This document shows, in pieces, positions 1-6,914 of a stretch of 12,968 nt of DNA; position 1 is the first letter of the stretch, and each line of letters opens with the position of its first letter. The DNA is from Parachlamydiaceae bacterium (lineage in GTDB: Bacteria > Chlamydiota > Chlamydiia > Chlamydiales > Parachlamydiaceae): positions 1-12,968 of the forward strand of contig JAUXSJ010000350.1 in assembly GCA_030679615.1 (NCBI GenBank). Direction: 5' to 3'. The notes below the pieces were generated by a model that worked only from the letters and a program-made list of their open reading frames with translations, was not told where the DNA came from and did no database searches. The position numbers and the translations under genes were made by a program.

Positions 1-276
1 TATTTTATCATTCGTTTCTAATGATGATGAAACAAATATGATTGGAATACTGTTTGTCGATTCTTCTTTTTTAAGACGTTCACAAACTTCATATCCGTTC
101 ATATCTGATAGCATCACATCAAGCAAAATCAAATCAGGTAAAATTTTTTTAGTTTTCTCTAAGCCCTCAGTTCCAGTTGAAGCTTGAAACACTTCATAAT
201 TTTTCATTTCAAGATAAATGGAAAAAATTTCTTTAACACTTTCATCATCGTTAATTAAAAGAATTTTCTTTTTCAT
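1..276 (-). CDS. Response regulator, receiver domain (partial, C-terminus outside window)
   Basis: The minus-strand frame opens with ATG at 276 and stays open for 92 codons to the window edge. It reads as a CheY-like receiver domain: strand 1 is KKILLINDDE, the phospho-acceptor is Asp53 in PDLILLDVM, and the switch Ser83 follows IPIIFV. The acidic pocket is Asn9-Asp10, where most receivers have Asp/Glu-Asp; Asp10 is the more critical metal ligand and is kept. The conserved strand-5 Lys and any output domain lie beyond the window, so I cannot tell a single-domain regulator from a DNA-binding one. Its ATG overlaps the TGA of the upstream sensor kinase (ATGA), so the two are translationally coupled and almost certainly cognate. 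The Shine-Dalgarno is weak, which fits coupling. The family call is secure; the output is unknown. Confidence 0.92.
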   Translation of the reverse strand, partial: MKKKILLINDDESVKEIFSIYLEMKNYEVFQASTGTEGLEKTKKILPDLILLDVMLSDMNGYEVCERLKKEESTNSIPIIFVSSSLETNDKI

Positions 277-2066
277 TTTTTATCCGTTAAATTTAAATCA
301 TTAAGCGGTAACTCAAACCAAAAAATGGTTCCTTGCGAATTTGATTGAAAGCTCATGTTTCCTTTGTGTCTTTCTATAATTGATTTAGCTATATTTAATC
401 CAAGACCCATTCCTTTTTTTTGTGCATTAGCAGCAGACGTGTCTCTTGCAAACTTCTGAAAAATTTTTGATTGGAATTCTTTCGATATTCCCGGACCTTG
501 ATCCTTCACTTCAAAATGAATTTTATTACCCACTATTTTTGCTGAAATCTCTACTTGTCCTTTTTCTGGAGAATATTTAATTGCATTTGAAAGAAGGTTG
601 TTCATTACTTGTATTAACCGATCTTCGTCTGCGTCAATTGACAATTCCTTTGGCACCGCTTGGCACATTAAAGAAACTTGTGCTTTTTGAGCAAAAGATT
701 GATTTAACTCAATAACATGAGATAAGAAATCAGAAACATTCATCTTTTTAATGTTAAATTTCATTTTTCCAGCTTCCATTTTTTGAAGATCAATAATATC
801 TTCAGTCAAATGCACTAAACGGTTACAATTTTTCTGCACTACATTAACGATTTTCAACGCATTCTCAGGTAATCCAAACTCTTTCAATAATAAAAGATCT
901 AAAGCACCTTTAATTGATGCAATTGGAGACCTCAATTCATAACTTGTAATCCCTATTAATTCGTTCTTCATTCGGTCTAGTTCTTTTCTTTCAGTGATAT
1001 CATGGGCAATGCCTACATAACCTAAATTTTCACCTTCTGAATTATTTACAGAAGTAATGGATAGCTGAACAGGAAAACGAGAGCCATCTTTTTTGATATA
1101 AGTCCATTCATGCGTATCTTGAACACCCTGGTCTGCTAAAAGAGTAAACACTTCAAAACCAGGAGAGATTTTCTTTTTGAGGAATTTAGATAGAGCAAAT
1201 GCACGTGATTCCATTTCTTGAGGATCATGAAATATTGCTGGTGTAGTTTTGTTGATGACTTCACTAGCTTGATAACCTAAAATTTTTTCTGCAGAAGGAT
1301 TAAAAGATGTAATCACACCTTGCTTGTTGACTGAAATAATCGCATATTGTGCAGAATTAAGAATAGCCTCAGTTGTTGCTAAAGCTTCATTTAACTTTTT
1401 CAATGCTTCAGCAAGCTCTTTTTCTTTTTCCTCAGTTTTTACAAGACCTCTATAAATTAAATAAAGACCCAAAAAAAACATCAGCATTGCTATTGAATTA
1501 CTTAGAATTAAAATTCTAAGTGTATTTCTCATCGTTTTTTGTATTTTTAAATCTATTCCATATAACTCTTTTTGTTGTAATACAATAATGTCATTCATCA
1601 GAATTCTGATTTCATCCATTATTTTTTTACCTTTTTTCGAGACTAAAGCTTTTTGCGCTGGTTCGAAACCCCCTTCTTTTCTAAGTATAATCGTTTCATT
1701 TAATTCATCAATTTTTTCAACTTGCAGCTGTTTAACTTTTTTTAATTTATTTGATATTAGAGAATTTGAATCCTTCAAACTATTTGCCAAAAAATCTTTA
1801 GCATCTTTAGAATTAAGATAGTTTAATGCACTGTAATAGGAGTCTAGATAACTTTCATCTCCTGTAATTATATAACCCCGTTGACCTGTTTCAGCATCTT
1901 TTATATAAGATAAATATCCTTCATATAGATAAAGATCGAAAAGCTCTTTTTTTCGATTATTAAGATTATCAAAAAAATTAAGGGTAAAACGATAGGAAAT
2001 GATAACGTTAACTATTATAATTAAAATACATAGAATTGTTAAAATAAAAAGCAATCTTCGATTCAT
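273..2066 (-). CDS. CHASE3-PAS hybrid sensor histidine kinase with Tyr in place of the H-box His
   Basis: This is a 597-residue membrane sensor kinase. Order: TM1 about 5-25; extracytoplasmic CHASE3 domain about 26-180 with the signature DAETGQRGYIITGDESYL near 57-74; TM2 about 184-206; a short coiled linker; a PAS domain about 230-360 ending in GIAHDITERKELD; HisKA about 363-435; HATPase about 470-587. The ATP site looks intact: N box NNLLSNAIKYS (489-499), G1 DQGPGIS (522-528), F box IFQKF (535-539), G2 GMGLGL (552-557). The H box reads ITSYELRSP, so residue 376 is Tyr (TAT at 941-939) where His is expected. Autophosphorylation on His is therefore not possible at the usual site. It may act as a phosphatase, a partner subunit or a degenerate sensor. 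It overlaps the response regulator by 4 bases. No clear Shine-Dalgarno precedes the ATG; the start is chosen because TM1 follows directly. Confidence 0.93.
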   Translation of the reverse strand: MNRRLLFILTILCILIIIVNVIISYRFTLNFFDNLNNRKKELFDLYLYEGYLSYIKDAETGQRGYIITGDESYLDSYYSALNYLNSKDAKDFLANSLKDSNSLISNKLKKVKQLQVEKIDELNETIILRKEGGFEPAQKALVSKKGKKIMDEIRILMNDIIVLQQKELYGIDLKIQKTMRNTLRILILSNSIAMLMFFLGLYLIYRGLVKTEEKEKELAEALKKLNEALATTEAILNSAQYAIISVNKQGVITSFNPSAEKILGYQASEVINKTTPAIFHDPQEMESRAFALSKFLKKKISPGFEVFTLLADQGVQDTHEWTYIKKDGSRFPVQLSITSVNNSEGENLGYVGIAHDITERKELDRMKNELIGITSYELRSPIASIKGALDLLLLKEFGLPENALKIVNVVQKNCNRLVHLTEDIIDLQKMEAGKMKFNIKKMNVSDFLSHVIELNQSFAQKAQVSLMCQAVPKELSIDADEDRLIQVMNNLLSNAIKYSPEKGQVEISAKIVGNKIHFEVKDQGPGISKEFQSKIFQKFARDTSAANAQKKGMGLGLNIAKSIIERHKGNMSFQSNSQGTIFWFELPLNDLNLTDKK

Positions 2067-2098
2067 TTTTATGCTATTGAAAATGTTGTTTCAAATTT

Positions 2099-2126
2099 AT
2101 ATTAAAAAAACCTAACAATTTATCAA
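2099..2126 (-). promoter_or_regulatory. Candidate sigma70-type promoter for the sensor kinase operon
   Basis: On the minus strand TTGATA (2126-2121) is followed after 16 bases by TAATAT (2104-2099). Transcription would start near 2092 and leave a leader of about 26 bases before the kinase ATG at 2066. The surrounding sequence is very AT-rich, so matches of this kind arise by chance; the position directly upstream of a gene without a good ribosome site is the main support. Confidence 0.35.
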
Positions 2127-2180
2127 TCTAATTAGATTTTAAACCTAAATACTCTAAAAAAAACTCAATTTAATATTTAA

Positions 2181-2213
2181 AATTCCAGCCATAATTATAT
2201 TATGACTGGAATT
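2181..2213 (-). terminator. Hairpin terminator after the secreted repeat protein
   Basis: A 15-position stem with one mismatch (AATTCCAG pairing with CTGGAATT, then CATAAT with ATTATG) closes a 3-base loop. It begins 10 bases past the stop codon at 2224. On the minus strand it is followed by an A/T run rich in T but interrupted by A, so it is a moderate intrinsic terminator. It separates the secreted-protein gene from the kinase operon. Confidence 0.6.
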
Positions 2214-2223
2214 AAATTCTTAT

Positions 2224-3888
2224 TTAGTCAACTAATGTTAATGCAAGTGGAGTACTTTTATTTCCATTAGATGCTACCGCTACTAAAGTATAGTCACTTT
2301 CTAGTGCACCACACTCTAGTAAATACTGAAAAGTAAAGGGACCTTCCGCTGAAATATTTGCAATTAATACATTGTCTTTATAAATTTCATAACTAATGAT
2401 ATTTGGCGCTAAGCTAGCACTCCAATGAAAATTCAAAATTTGATCAGCTCCTTCCTCTGTCACATATCCACCAAAAGCAGAAGGAGATGCCAAAGGAAAT
2501 AATTGATCACTTCTTGATGAATAAACAAAATGATTAGAAGAATCTAACCAAGCTGCTATTGCTGTTCCTTGATTGCTTAGAGCCACTCTAGGTAAAAACC
2601 CTGAACTAGAGAGAGTTTGAGCACTTGTCCAAACACCCCCAAAAGGTTTTGAGGCTACCTGCACTGATGGAGCATCGCTAATATTAAAGTTCCAAATAGC
2701 TACATTATTCCCAAAGTTATCTTCAGATAGTAATAAGCCTGATGGATCAGATGAAGGAGTGGCTGTAATTGAGTCTGGATCTGTTAAATTTACAATATTT
2801 GTTAAATTTCCACCAAAAGCCAAAAATGCTGTACGTACAAAGCAATTATTTGATGGTTTTAATTCACCCCATAGGAGAGTTGCATTAGATAATGGATCTA
2901 CTTTAATATCTAAATAAATTCCTGTAGTGTTGTTATCAGGGTTAGAAACAATCTCAGGGAATGTCCAAGTATCACTTCCAGCGGGTAAGAAGCTTGAATA
3001 AATCACATAATTTGTTCCTTCTTCGAACTGAACCCCAAAAAGAGCTATCGCATTTCCATTTTCAGCTAATACAGCTTTGGCAAAACCAACATCTATTGTT
3101 CCTGAAGGAAGTGGAATATCATTAATTGGAATTAATTCTTCAGTAGAAAAAGTATAACGAGCGGTATGCAAGCTTAATGAAGGAGCTGGGCCAATTCGCC
3201 ATCCTATGACTGCTTCTCCTTCAGCTGCTGCAGCAAATATTGCTGCAGAAGTCGCAGAATTATCTGTTCCTAAATTAACAGGAGTTGTCCAACCTGGTGA
3301 ATCATTTGCATATGCGACTAAATTAATAGAATAAGGAGGGGTATATGTATTTGAATCAGCCCCTAAAGCTAAAACACCCAACTGATTACCTAACTTATCA
3401 GCTCCTATTGCCCCATTATTAGGAAAACCGCTTAATGTTGAGGAAAGAATAGGACTTGACCAATCGCCATTAAGGGAGTCTAAAGTAGCTATCGCAACTG
3501 TTGTAGCATCGGCGGCTTCTTCTTCTAGGTGAAAATTAGACCACAGTGCATGAACTTTTCCGCTATTTAATGCAAATAAAATGGGAAAACTTGGAAATTC
3601 TGGGGATGTACCTGAATATAATAAAAAAGGTGAATTCCAATTTGGGGCCCCTGCAGGTAATGCAGCCGATATTAAATCTGTACCCGTTCCAATCTCTCCA
3701 TGTAACCAACCTAAAAAAGCATTTGAATTTTCATCTATCGTCAAATACGAAGGGGTCGGATTCGTTGAACTGGCTTCTTCAGAAACTTGTACTGCTGACG
3801 TCCAAGCTAATAATGAACTTGTTAATCCTATGAATAAGAATGAGTGCGATTTCCAAGATAAAAAGAAATTTTTGTTCAAAAATTGCAT
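2224..3888 (-). CDS. Exported beta-repeat (propeller-like) protein with C-terminal FN3-like domain
   Basis: This is a 554-residue protein starting at the ATG at 3888, which has a near-perfect AGGAGGG four bases upstream. An upstream in-frame ATG at 3939 has no such site and would put 17 residues before the signal peptide. A signal peptide covers about residues 1-32 (hydrophobic stretch FLFIGLTSSLLAW, likely cleavage after TSA). The body repeats a degenerate unit: W-x-x-P followed by Leu/Val/Asn, then a Gly-x-Ala-x-x-x-W strand. Copies of the first element start near residues 84, 143, 200, 308 and 420; strands such as NAFLGWLHG, KVHALWSNF, NATLLWGEL, NVAIWNFN and TAIAAWLDS sit between. This suggests a beta-propeller. 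Residues about 468-554 look FN3-like (FHWSAS, SYEIYKDN, YTLVAVASNGN). Likely secreted or surface-exposed; ligand unknown. I cannot assign a named family. Confidence 0.85.
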   Translation of the reverse strand: MQFLNKNFFLSWKSHSFLFIGLTSSLLAWTSAVQVSEEASSTNPTPSYLTIDENSNAFLGWLHGEIGTGTDLISAALPAGAPNWNSPFLLYSGTSPEFPSFPILFALNSGKVHALWSNFHLEEEAADATTVAIATLDSLNGDWSSPILSSTLSGFPNNGAIGADKLGNQLGVLALGADSNTYTPPYSINLVAYANDSPGWTTPVNLGTDNSATSAAIFAAAAEGEAVIGWRIGPAPSLSLHTARYTFSTEELIPINDIPLPSGTIDVGFAKAVLAENGNAIALFGVQFEEGTNYVIYSSFLPAGSDTWTFPEIVSNPDNNTTGIYLDIKVDPLSNATLLWGELKPSNNCFVRTAFLAFGGNLTNIVNLTDPDSITATPSSDPSGLLLSEDNFGNNVAIWNFNISDAPSVQVASKPFGGVWTSAQTLSSSGFLPRVALSNQGTAIAAWLDSSNHFVYSSRSDQLFPLASPSAFGGYVTEEGADQILNFHWSASLAPNIISYEIYKDNVLIANISAEGPFTFQYLLECGALESDYTLVAVASNGNKSTPLALTLVD

Positions 3889-3892
3889 GTTT

Positions 3893-3899
3893 CCCTCCT
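3893..3899 (-). promoter_or_regulatory. Shine-Dalgarno AGGAGGG fixing the start of the exported protein
   Basis: AGGAGGG lies four bases before the ATG at 3888. It is the strongest ribosome site in the window and supports this start over the ATG at 3939. Confidence 0.8.
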
Positions 3900-4041
3900 G
3901 GTTAATGAGATAATGGCCAACCTCTAATCCATAGCACATATTAAACTTTTAAAAAAGTCTTTTGATTTTGGTTTTTACGACACAGGAAGGAACATCTAAA
4001 ATATTTCATAAGTATCTAAATTAAAATAAAATGGTGTTTTA

Positions 4042-4251
4042 TTAATTAATATAAGTTGCAAACAACTAAGATTAAATTAAATTTTATCATTATATCGTTA
4101 TATCGTTCCATCGTTAATTTTACTTTTAAATAACTCGAATCTAGAAGCAAAATTAACGATGGAAACGATATAACATATAACGATTTAAAGATATAATAAC
4201 ATAAAGATAAAAATTTAATTTAACTTAGTTATTGTAACTTACGTTAATTAA
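4042..4251. repeat. Long imperfect inverted repeat, AT-rich (about 210 bp)
   Basis: The two halves of this gap pair with each other. TTAATTAA at 4042-4049 matches TTAATTAA at 4244-4251; the stretch around AACTAAG (4063-4069) matches CTTAGTT near 4224-4230; ATCGTTAATTTT around 4110-4121 matches AAAATTAACGAT near 4149-4160. There are small indels and mismatches, and the right arm is longer. The centre is about 4128-4148. Inside the left arm an 8-base unit ending in ATCGTT occurs three times in tandem (about 4093-4116). There is no coding capacity. It resembles a MITE-like or other structured intergenic element and ends six bases from a decayed gene. Apart from this element, 3889-4041 shows only the leader of the exported-protein gene and AT-rich sequence. 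Confidence 0.7.
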
Positions 4252-4257
4252 CTAGAT

Positions 4258-4634
4258 TTACTTTAAATAAATTGCTAATCTATTTACAGCATTCATAATT
4301 GAAATTGTAGCAGTGATATCAACTAGTTCTCTTTCATTAAACAAAAGATAAAGTTGTTCCTTAACTTTAGATGTTTCTTTATCATTAAGAGTAAATTCTT
4401 CACACCAAGCTAAACAATTTTTTCTTCTTCATTGAAACAATCAGCCTCTTTCCAAACAGTTAATAAGTCAAATTGATGTTGTTAAATTCCAAGCTTTCTA
4501 GCTTCATTAATGTGTATATTACAACAATATGCGCATCCATTCAATTGGGATGTTCTCAATTCAATAAGAAGGCGTAATGTTTGTTTTAAAGGTGAATGCA
4601 ATAAGAGCGAAATCCATATAAATCCTTTATTCTG
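4258..4634 (-). pseudogene. Decayed AhpD-like / carboxymuconolactone decarboxylase family gene
   Basis: Minus-strand translation gives ELRTSQLNGCAYCCNIHINE followed by ARKLG, which is the AhpD-like signature with its Cys-x-x-Cys-type pair and downstream His. After an in-frame TAA (4484-4482) the same frame continues QHQFDLLTVWKEADCF, a typical next block. At a run of six A (4418-4423) the frame breaks. The neighbouring frame continues NCLAWCEEFTLND and ends INAVNRLAIYLK-like (here MNAVNRLAIYLK) before TAA at 4260-4258. A single missing A in the run plus one nonsense change would explain the lesions. No start codon is found in frame before an upstream stop at 4637-4635, so the 5' end is also lost or altered. 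Intact members are peroxide-detoxifying or related small thiol enzymes. This copy should make no full product. Confidence 0.85.
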
Positions 4635-4662
4635 TTATTTTTAAATATAATAGATTTTAAAA

Positions 4663-5403
4663 TTATTCATCATCCCCTTTAAACATTTTCTGCAACACTA
4701 GTGCATCTTGAATGGCATAACCTTTTTCATCATTATCAAAATAACAATAAACGGAAGCATCATCCAACCAATTTTCGATCTTTTTTTTCCATTCCTTTAA
4801 TTTTTTAGGTCCATAAGAACCGCCATAAGCTTGTTTCGGACCATGTAAACGAATATAAACAAAATCAGAAGTCATTATTTCTGGCGATAACTCCCCTCTC
4901 AAATCTGTAATACATAACGCAATATTGTTCTCTTTCAATACTTCGTAGATTTCCGGCGTAAACCAAGTCTCATTTCTAAACTCAAATGTATAACGATGTT
5001 TTTTATTTAATAAATGTATAAATTCATTTAAGCGCTCTTTATTAGCATTAAACTTTGGTGGAAGTTGAATAAGAATAGGACCCATTTTTTTCTCAAAAGG
5101 TTGAATACTTTGATAAAAAATACCTAAGCTGTCTTGGCAATCGCTTAATTTTTTGTTGTGAGTAATGTAACGATTCATTTTTACAGAAAAAATAAAATCT
5201 TTTGGCACAATGTTATACCAATTTAGGACAGTTGTTTCACGAGGTGTATGATAAAACGTTGTATTTACTTCGACAGTTGAAAAAGTATTAGCATAATAGG
5301 GCAGCCATTGGATTTGTTTTAAGTCCGTAGGGAAAAATTTTTCTTTCCAATGTTCGTAAGACCACCCTGAAGTACCGATATGAATTGTATGTTTCTTTTT
5401 CAT
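4663..5403 (-). CDS. DUF72 family protein (YecE-like, TIM-barrel fold)
   Basis: This is a 246-residue protein with the DUF72 hallmarks in order: HIGTSGWSY at 8-16, EVNTTFYHTP at 45-54, QLPPKF at 113-118, FEFRNETW at 140-147, RLHGP at 185-189 and YFDND at 221-225. Length is normal for the family, which adopts a TIM-barrel-like fold; its biochemical role is not established. I chose the ATG at 5403 because AAAGGA lies six bases ahead; an in-frame ATG at 5418 lacks a ribosome site and would add only five residues. The gene follows truA on the same strand after a gap of 79 bases in which I see no terminator, so it may be the last gene of that transcript. The downstream neighbour is the AhpD-like pseudogene. 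Confidence 0.93.
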   Translation of the reverse strand: MKKKHTIHIGTSGWSYEHWKEKFFPTDLKQIQWLPYYANTFSTVEVNTTFYHTPRETTVLNWYNIVPKDFIFSVKMNRYITHNKKLSDCQDSLGIFYQSIQPFEKKMGPILIQLPPKFNANKERLNEFIHLLNKKHRYTFEFRNETWFTPEIYEVLKENNIALCITDLRGELSPEIMTSDFVYIRLHGPKQAYGGSYGPKKLKEWKKKIENWLDDASVYCYFDNDEKGYAIQDALVLQKMFKGDDE

Positions 5404-5482
5404 ATCCAATCCTTTCATTATTTTTAATGCAAATACAGGTATGCTTTTAAATTATTATTCATAAACGGTTGAGTTAAATTTT

Positions 5483-6229
5483 TCAATAAATCACTCTCAT
5501 TAAAAATAACCCTTGTGGCGGTGCAGTTTGACTTGACTTACGTCTATCTCTTGCTTCAAAGATTGTTTGAATGTCATGGATTTCTTTTTTATTTGCTGCG
5601 ACTTCAATTAAAAGCCCTACAATATTTCTTACCATTTTGTAAAGGAATCCGTTACCCTCAAATTCAATTCTTATCCCTTCTTCAGACTCAACAACATCAA
5701 TACGATAAACTGTTCGAACCGGATTTTTCGCAGCTGATCCTCGATGTGATTCATTAGAAAACGATGTGAAATCATGCGTCCCCACAAATAATCTTGCAGC
5801 TTCTTTCAACAAATTCACATCAATTTTTCTTTTTAAATGCCAAGTATATAATCGAAGAAAAGGATTTAGAATAGAATTTGGGTAAAGATGATAATGATAT
5901 TCCTTACCGATGGCACTATATCGAGCATGAAAATCAAGAGAAACTTCTTCAATCTTAAGTATACGTATTGTTGGAGGAAGTAATCCATTTAAAGAAAAAA
6001 GAGTGCGGCTAAGATTAATCTGAGAATCTATTTTAAAATGTGCTGTTTGACCTTGCGCATGAACTCCTGCATCAGTTCTTCCTGATCCAATGATTTTAAT
6101 CGTTTCATTATTTGTGATGATTTTTAAAGCATTTTCTATCAGCTCTTGAATCGAACGTCCATTAGGTTGAATTTGCCAACCATTAAAATCACTTCCATCA
6201 TAGGCTATTGTCAATTTATAACAATGCAT
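5483..6229 (-). CDS. truA: tRNA pseudouridine synthase A
   Basis: TruA converts U38-U40 in the anticodon stem-loop of tRNAs to pseudouridine. The 248-residue protein has the family layout: YDGSDFNGWQ (10-19), the catalytic motif GRTDAGVHA with Asp53, the conserved tyrosine block KEYHYHLYP (109-117), and FLYKMVRNIVG (195-205) near the C-terminus. The length is typical. It overlaps the end of ispD by 14 bases, so translation is probably coupled; GAGAAAG lies shortly before the ATG. The gene order lpxG-ispD-truA agrees with what I remember from Chlamydia trachomatis (CT461-CT463). Nothing is missing or truncated. Confidence 0.97.
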   Translation of the reverse strand: MHCYKLTIAYDGSDFNGWQIQPNGRSIQELIENALKIITNNETIKIIGSGRTDAGVHAQGQTAHFKIDSQINLSRTLFSLNGLLPPTIRILKIEEVSLDFHARYSAIGKEYHYHLYPNSILNPFLRLYTWHLKRKIDVNLLKEAARLFVGTHDFTSFSNESHRGSAAKNPVRTVYRIDVVESEEGIRIEFEGNGFLYKMVRNIVGLLIEVAANKKEIHDIQTIFEARDRRKSSQTAPPQGLFLMRVIY

Positions 6230-6911
6230 CAGACTTTCTCATTGTAACAAATTGTTCAGCCGTTACTAAATCTTCAGGCGTGGTAATTTTAATGTTAAAA
6301 TAAGATCCCTCAACTAGTTGAACCGGTTTACCTATCAATTCTACTAACGAAACATCATCTGTCACTGTTTGTTGATGTTTTTTAACAAATTCAAATCCTT
6401 CCTTGAGAAGATCTAATCGAACTACTTGAGGGGTTTGAATCTCCCATAAAAAATCACGCTGAGGAGTTTCAGTGACCATTTTAAGAGCATCGCATTTTTT
6501 AATGGTCATTTTAACAGGCATTCCAACTGTTGCAGCGTTATGTTCATGACCTGCGTTCACGACCCGTCTGACTAAATCTTTATCAATAAATGGGCGAGCA
6601 GAATCATGAATACATACTAAAGGATTATTTTTGAGTTTCTGAATCCCACTTAAAACAGAATCTTGTCGTCGATCACCCGGCCTTGCAAATTGTAAATGAA
6701 TCGAACGTGGTTGTGCTAAAGAATTGAAAAAATTTTCATATTTTTCTTCACAAACAACAACGATTTCTTCCACTTCAGGTAACGTTAAAAAACATTCAAA
6801 TCCATACAATGCAATCGGCTTACTATCTATTATTAGATATTGTTTTGGGATTTCTCTTCGCATACGAGTTCCCACACCACCTGATAAATAGACAACACTA
6901 AATGGTTTCAT
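6216..6911 (-). CDS. ispD: 2-C-methyl-D-erythritol 4-phosphate cytidylyltransferase
   Basis: IspD transfers CMP from CTP to methylerythritol phosphate, the third step of the non-mevalonate isoprenoid pathway, in the cytosol. The 231-residue protein shows the nucleotide-binding loop LSGGVGTRM (9-17; the first small residue is Ser-Gly-Gly where many have Ala-Ala-Gly), PKQY (22-25), RRQDSVLSGI (81-90), HDSARPF (102-108), QRDFLWEIQTPQ (151-162) and NIKITTPEDL (206-215) with the substrate-binding Lys208. Spacing to the upstream lpxG stop is three bases, and GGAAGA at the end of lpxG serves as ribosome site, so the genes form one operon. The downstream end overlaps truA. The catalytic residues I can identify are all present. 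Confidence 0.96.
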   Translation of the reverse strand: MKPFSVVYLSGGVGTRMRREIPKQYLIIDSKPIALYGFECFLTLPEVEEIVVVCEEKYENFFNSLAQPRSIHLQFARPGDRRQDSVLSGIQKLKNNPLVCIHDSARPFIDKDLVRRVVNAGHEHNAATVGMPVKMTIKKCDALKMVTETPQRDFLWEIQTPQVVRLDLLKEGFEFVKKHQQTVTDDVSLVELIGKPVQLVEGSYFNIKITTPEDLVTAEQFVTMRKSDALL

Positions 6912-6914
6912 TTT

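Noticed and set aside
806..812. His419 in the kinase (NRLVHLTEDI) as a substitute phosphorylation site
   Set aside because: It lies in the second HisKA helix, far from the H-box position, where His is not the phospho-acceptor in known kinases.
1588..1821. Plus-strand open frame of 77 codons inside the sensor kinase gene
   Set aside because: It lies antisense to the well-supported CHASE3 coding region, has no ribosome site or recognisable domain, and is a shadow.
3546..3913. Two overlapping plus-strand open frames of 95 and 110 codons opposite the exported protein
   Set aside because: They are antisense to the signal peptide and first repeats of a clear gene and show no protein features of their own.
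3889..3939. Upstream in-frame ATG at 3939 extending the exported protein by 17 residues
   Set aside because: The signal peptide and the AGGAGGG site both support the start at 3888.
4093..4116. Tandem ATCGTT-ending 8-base units considered as iterons or an origin
   Set aside because: Only three short copies within an inverted repeat, with no replication gene next to them.
5515..5757. Plus-strand open frame of 80 codons opposite truA
   Set aside because: Shadow of the conserved C-terminal half of truA.
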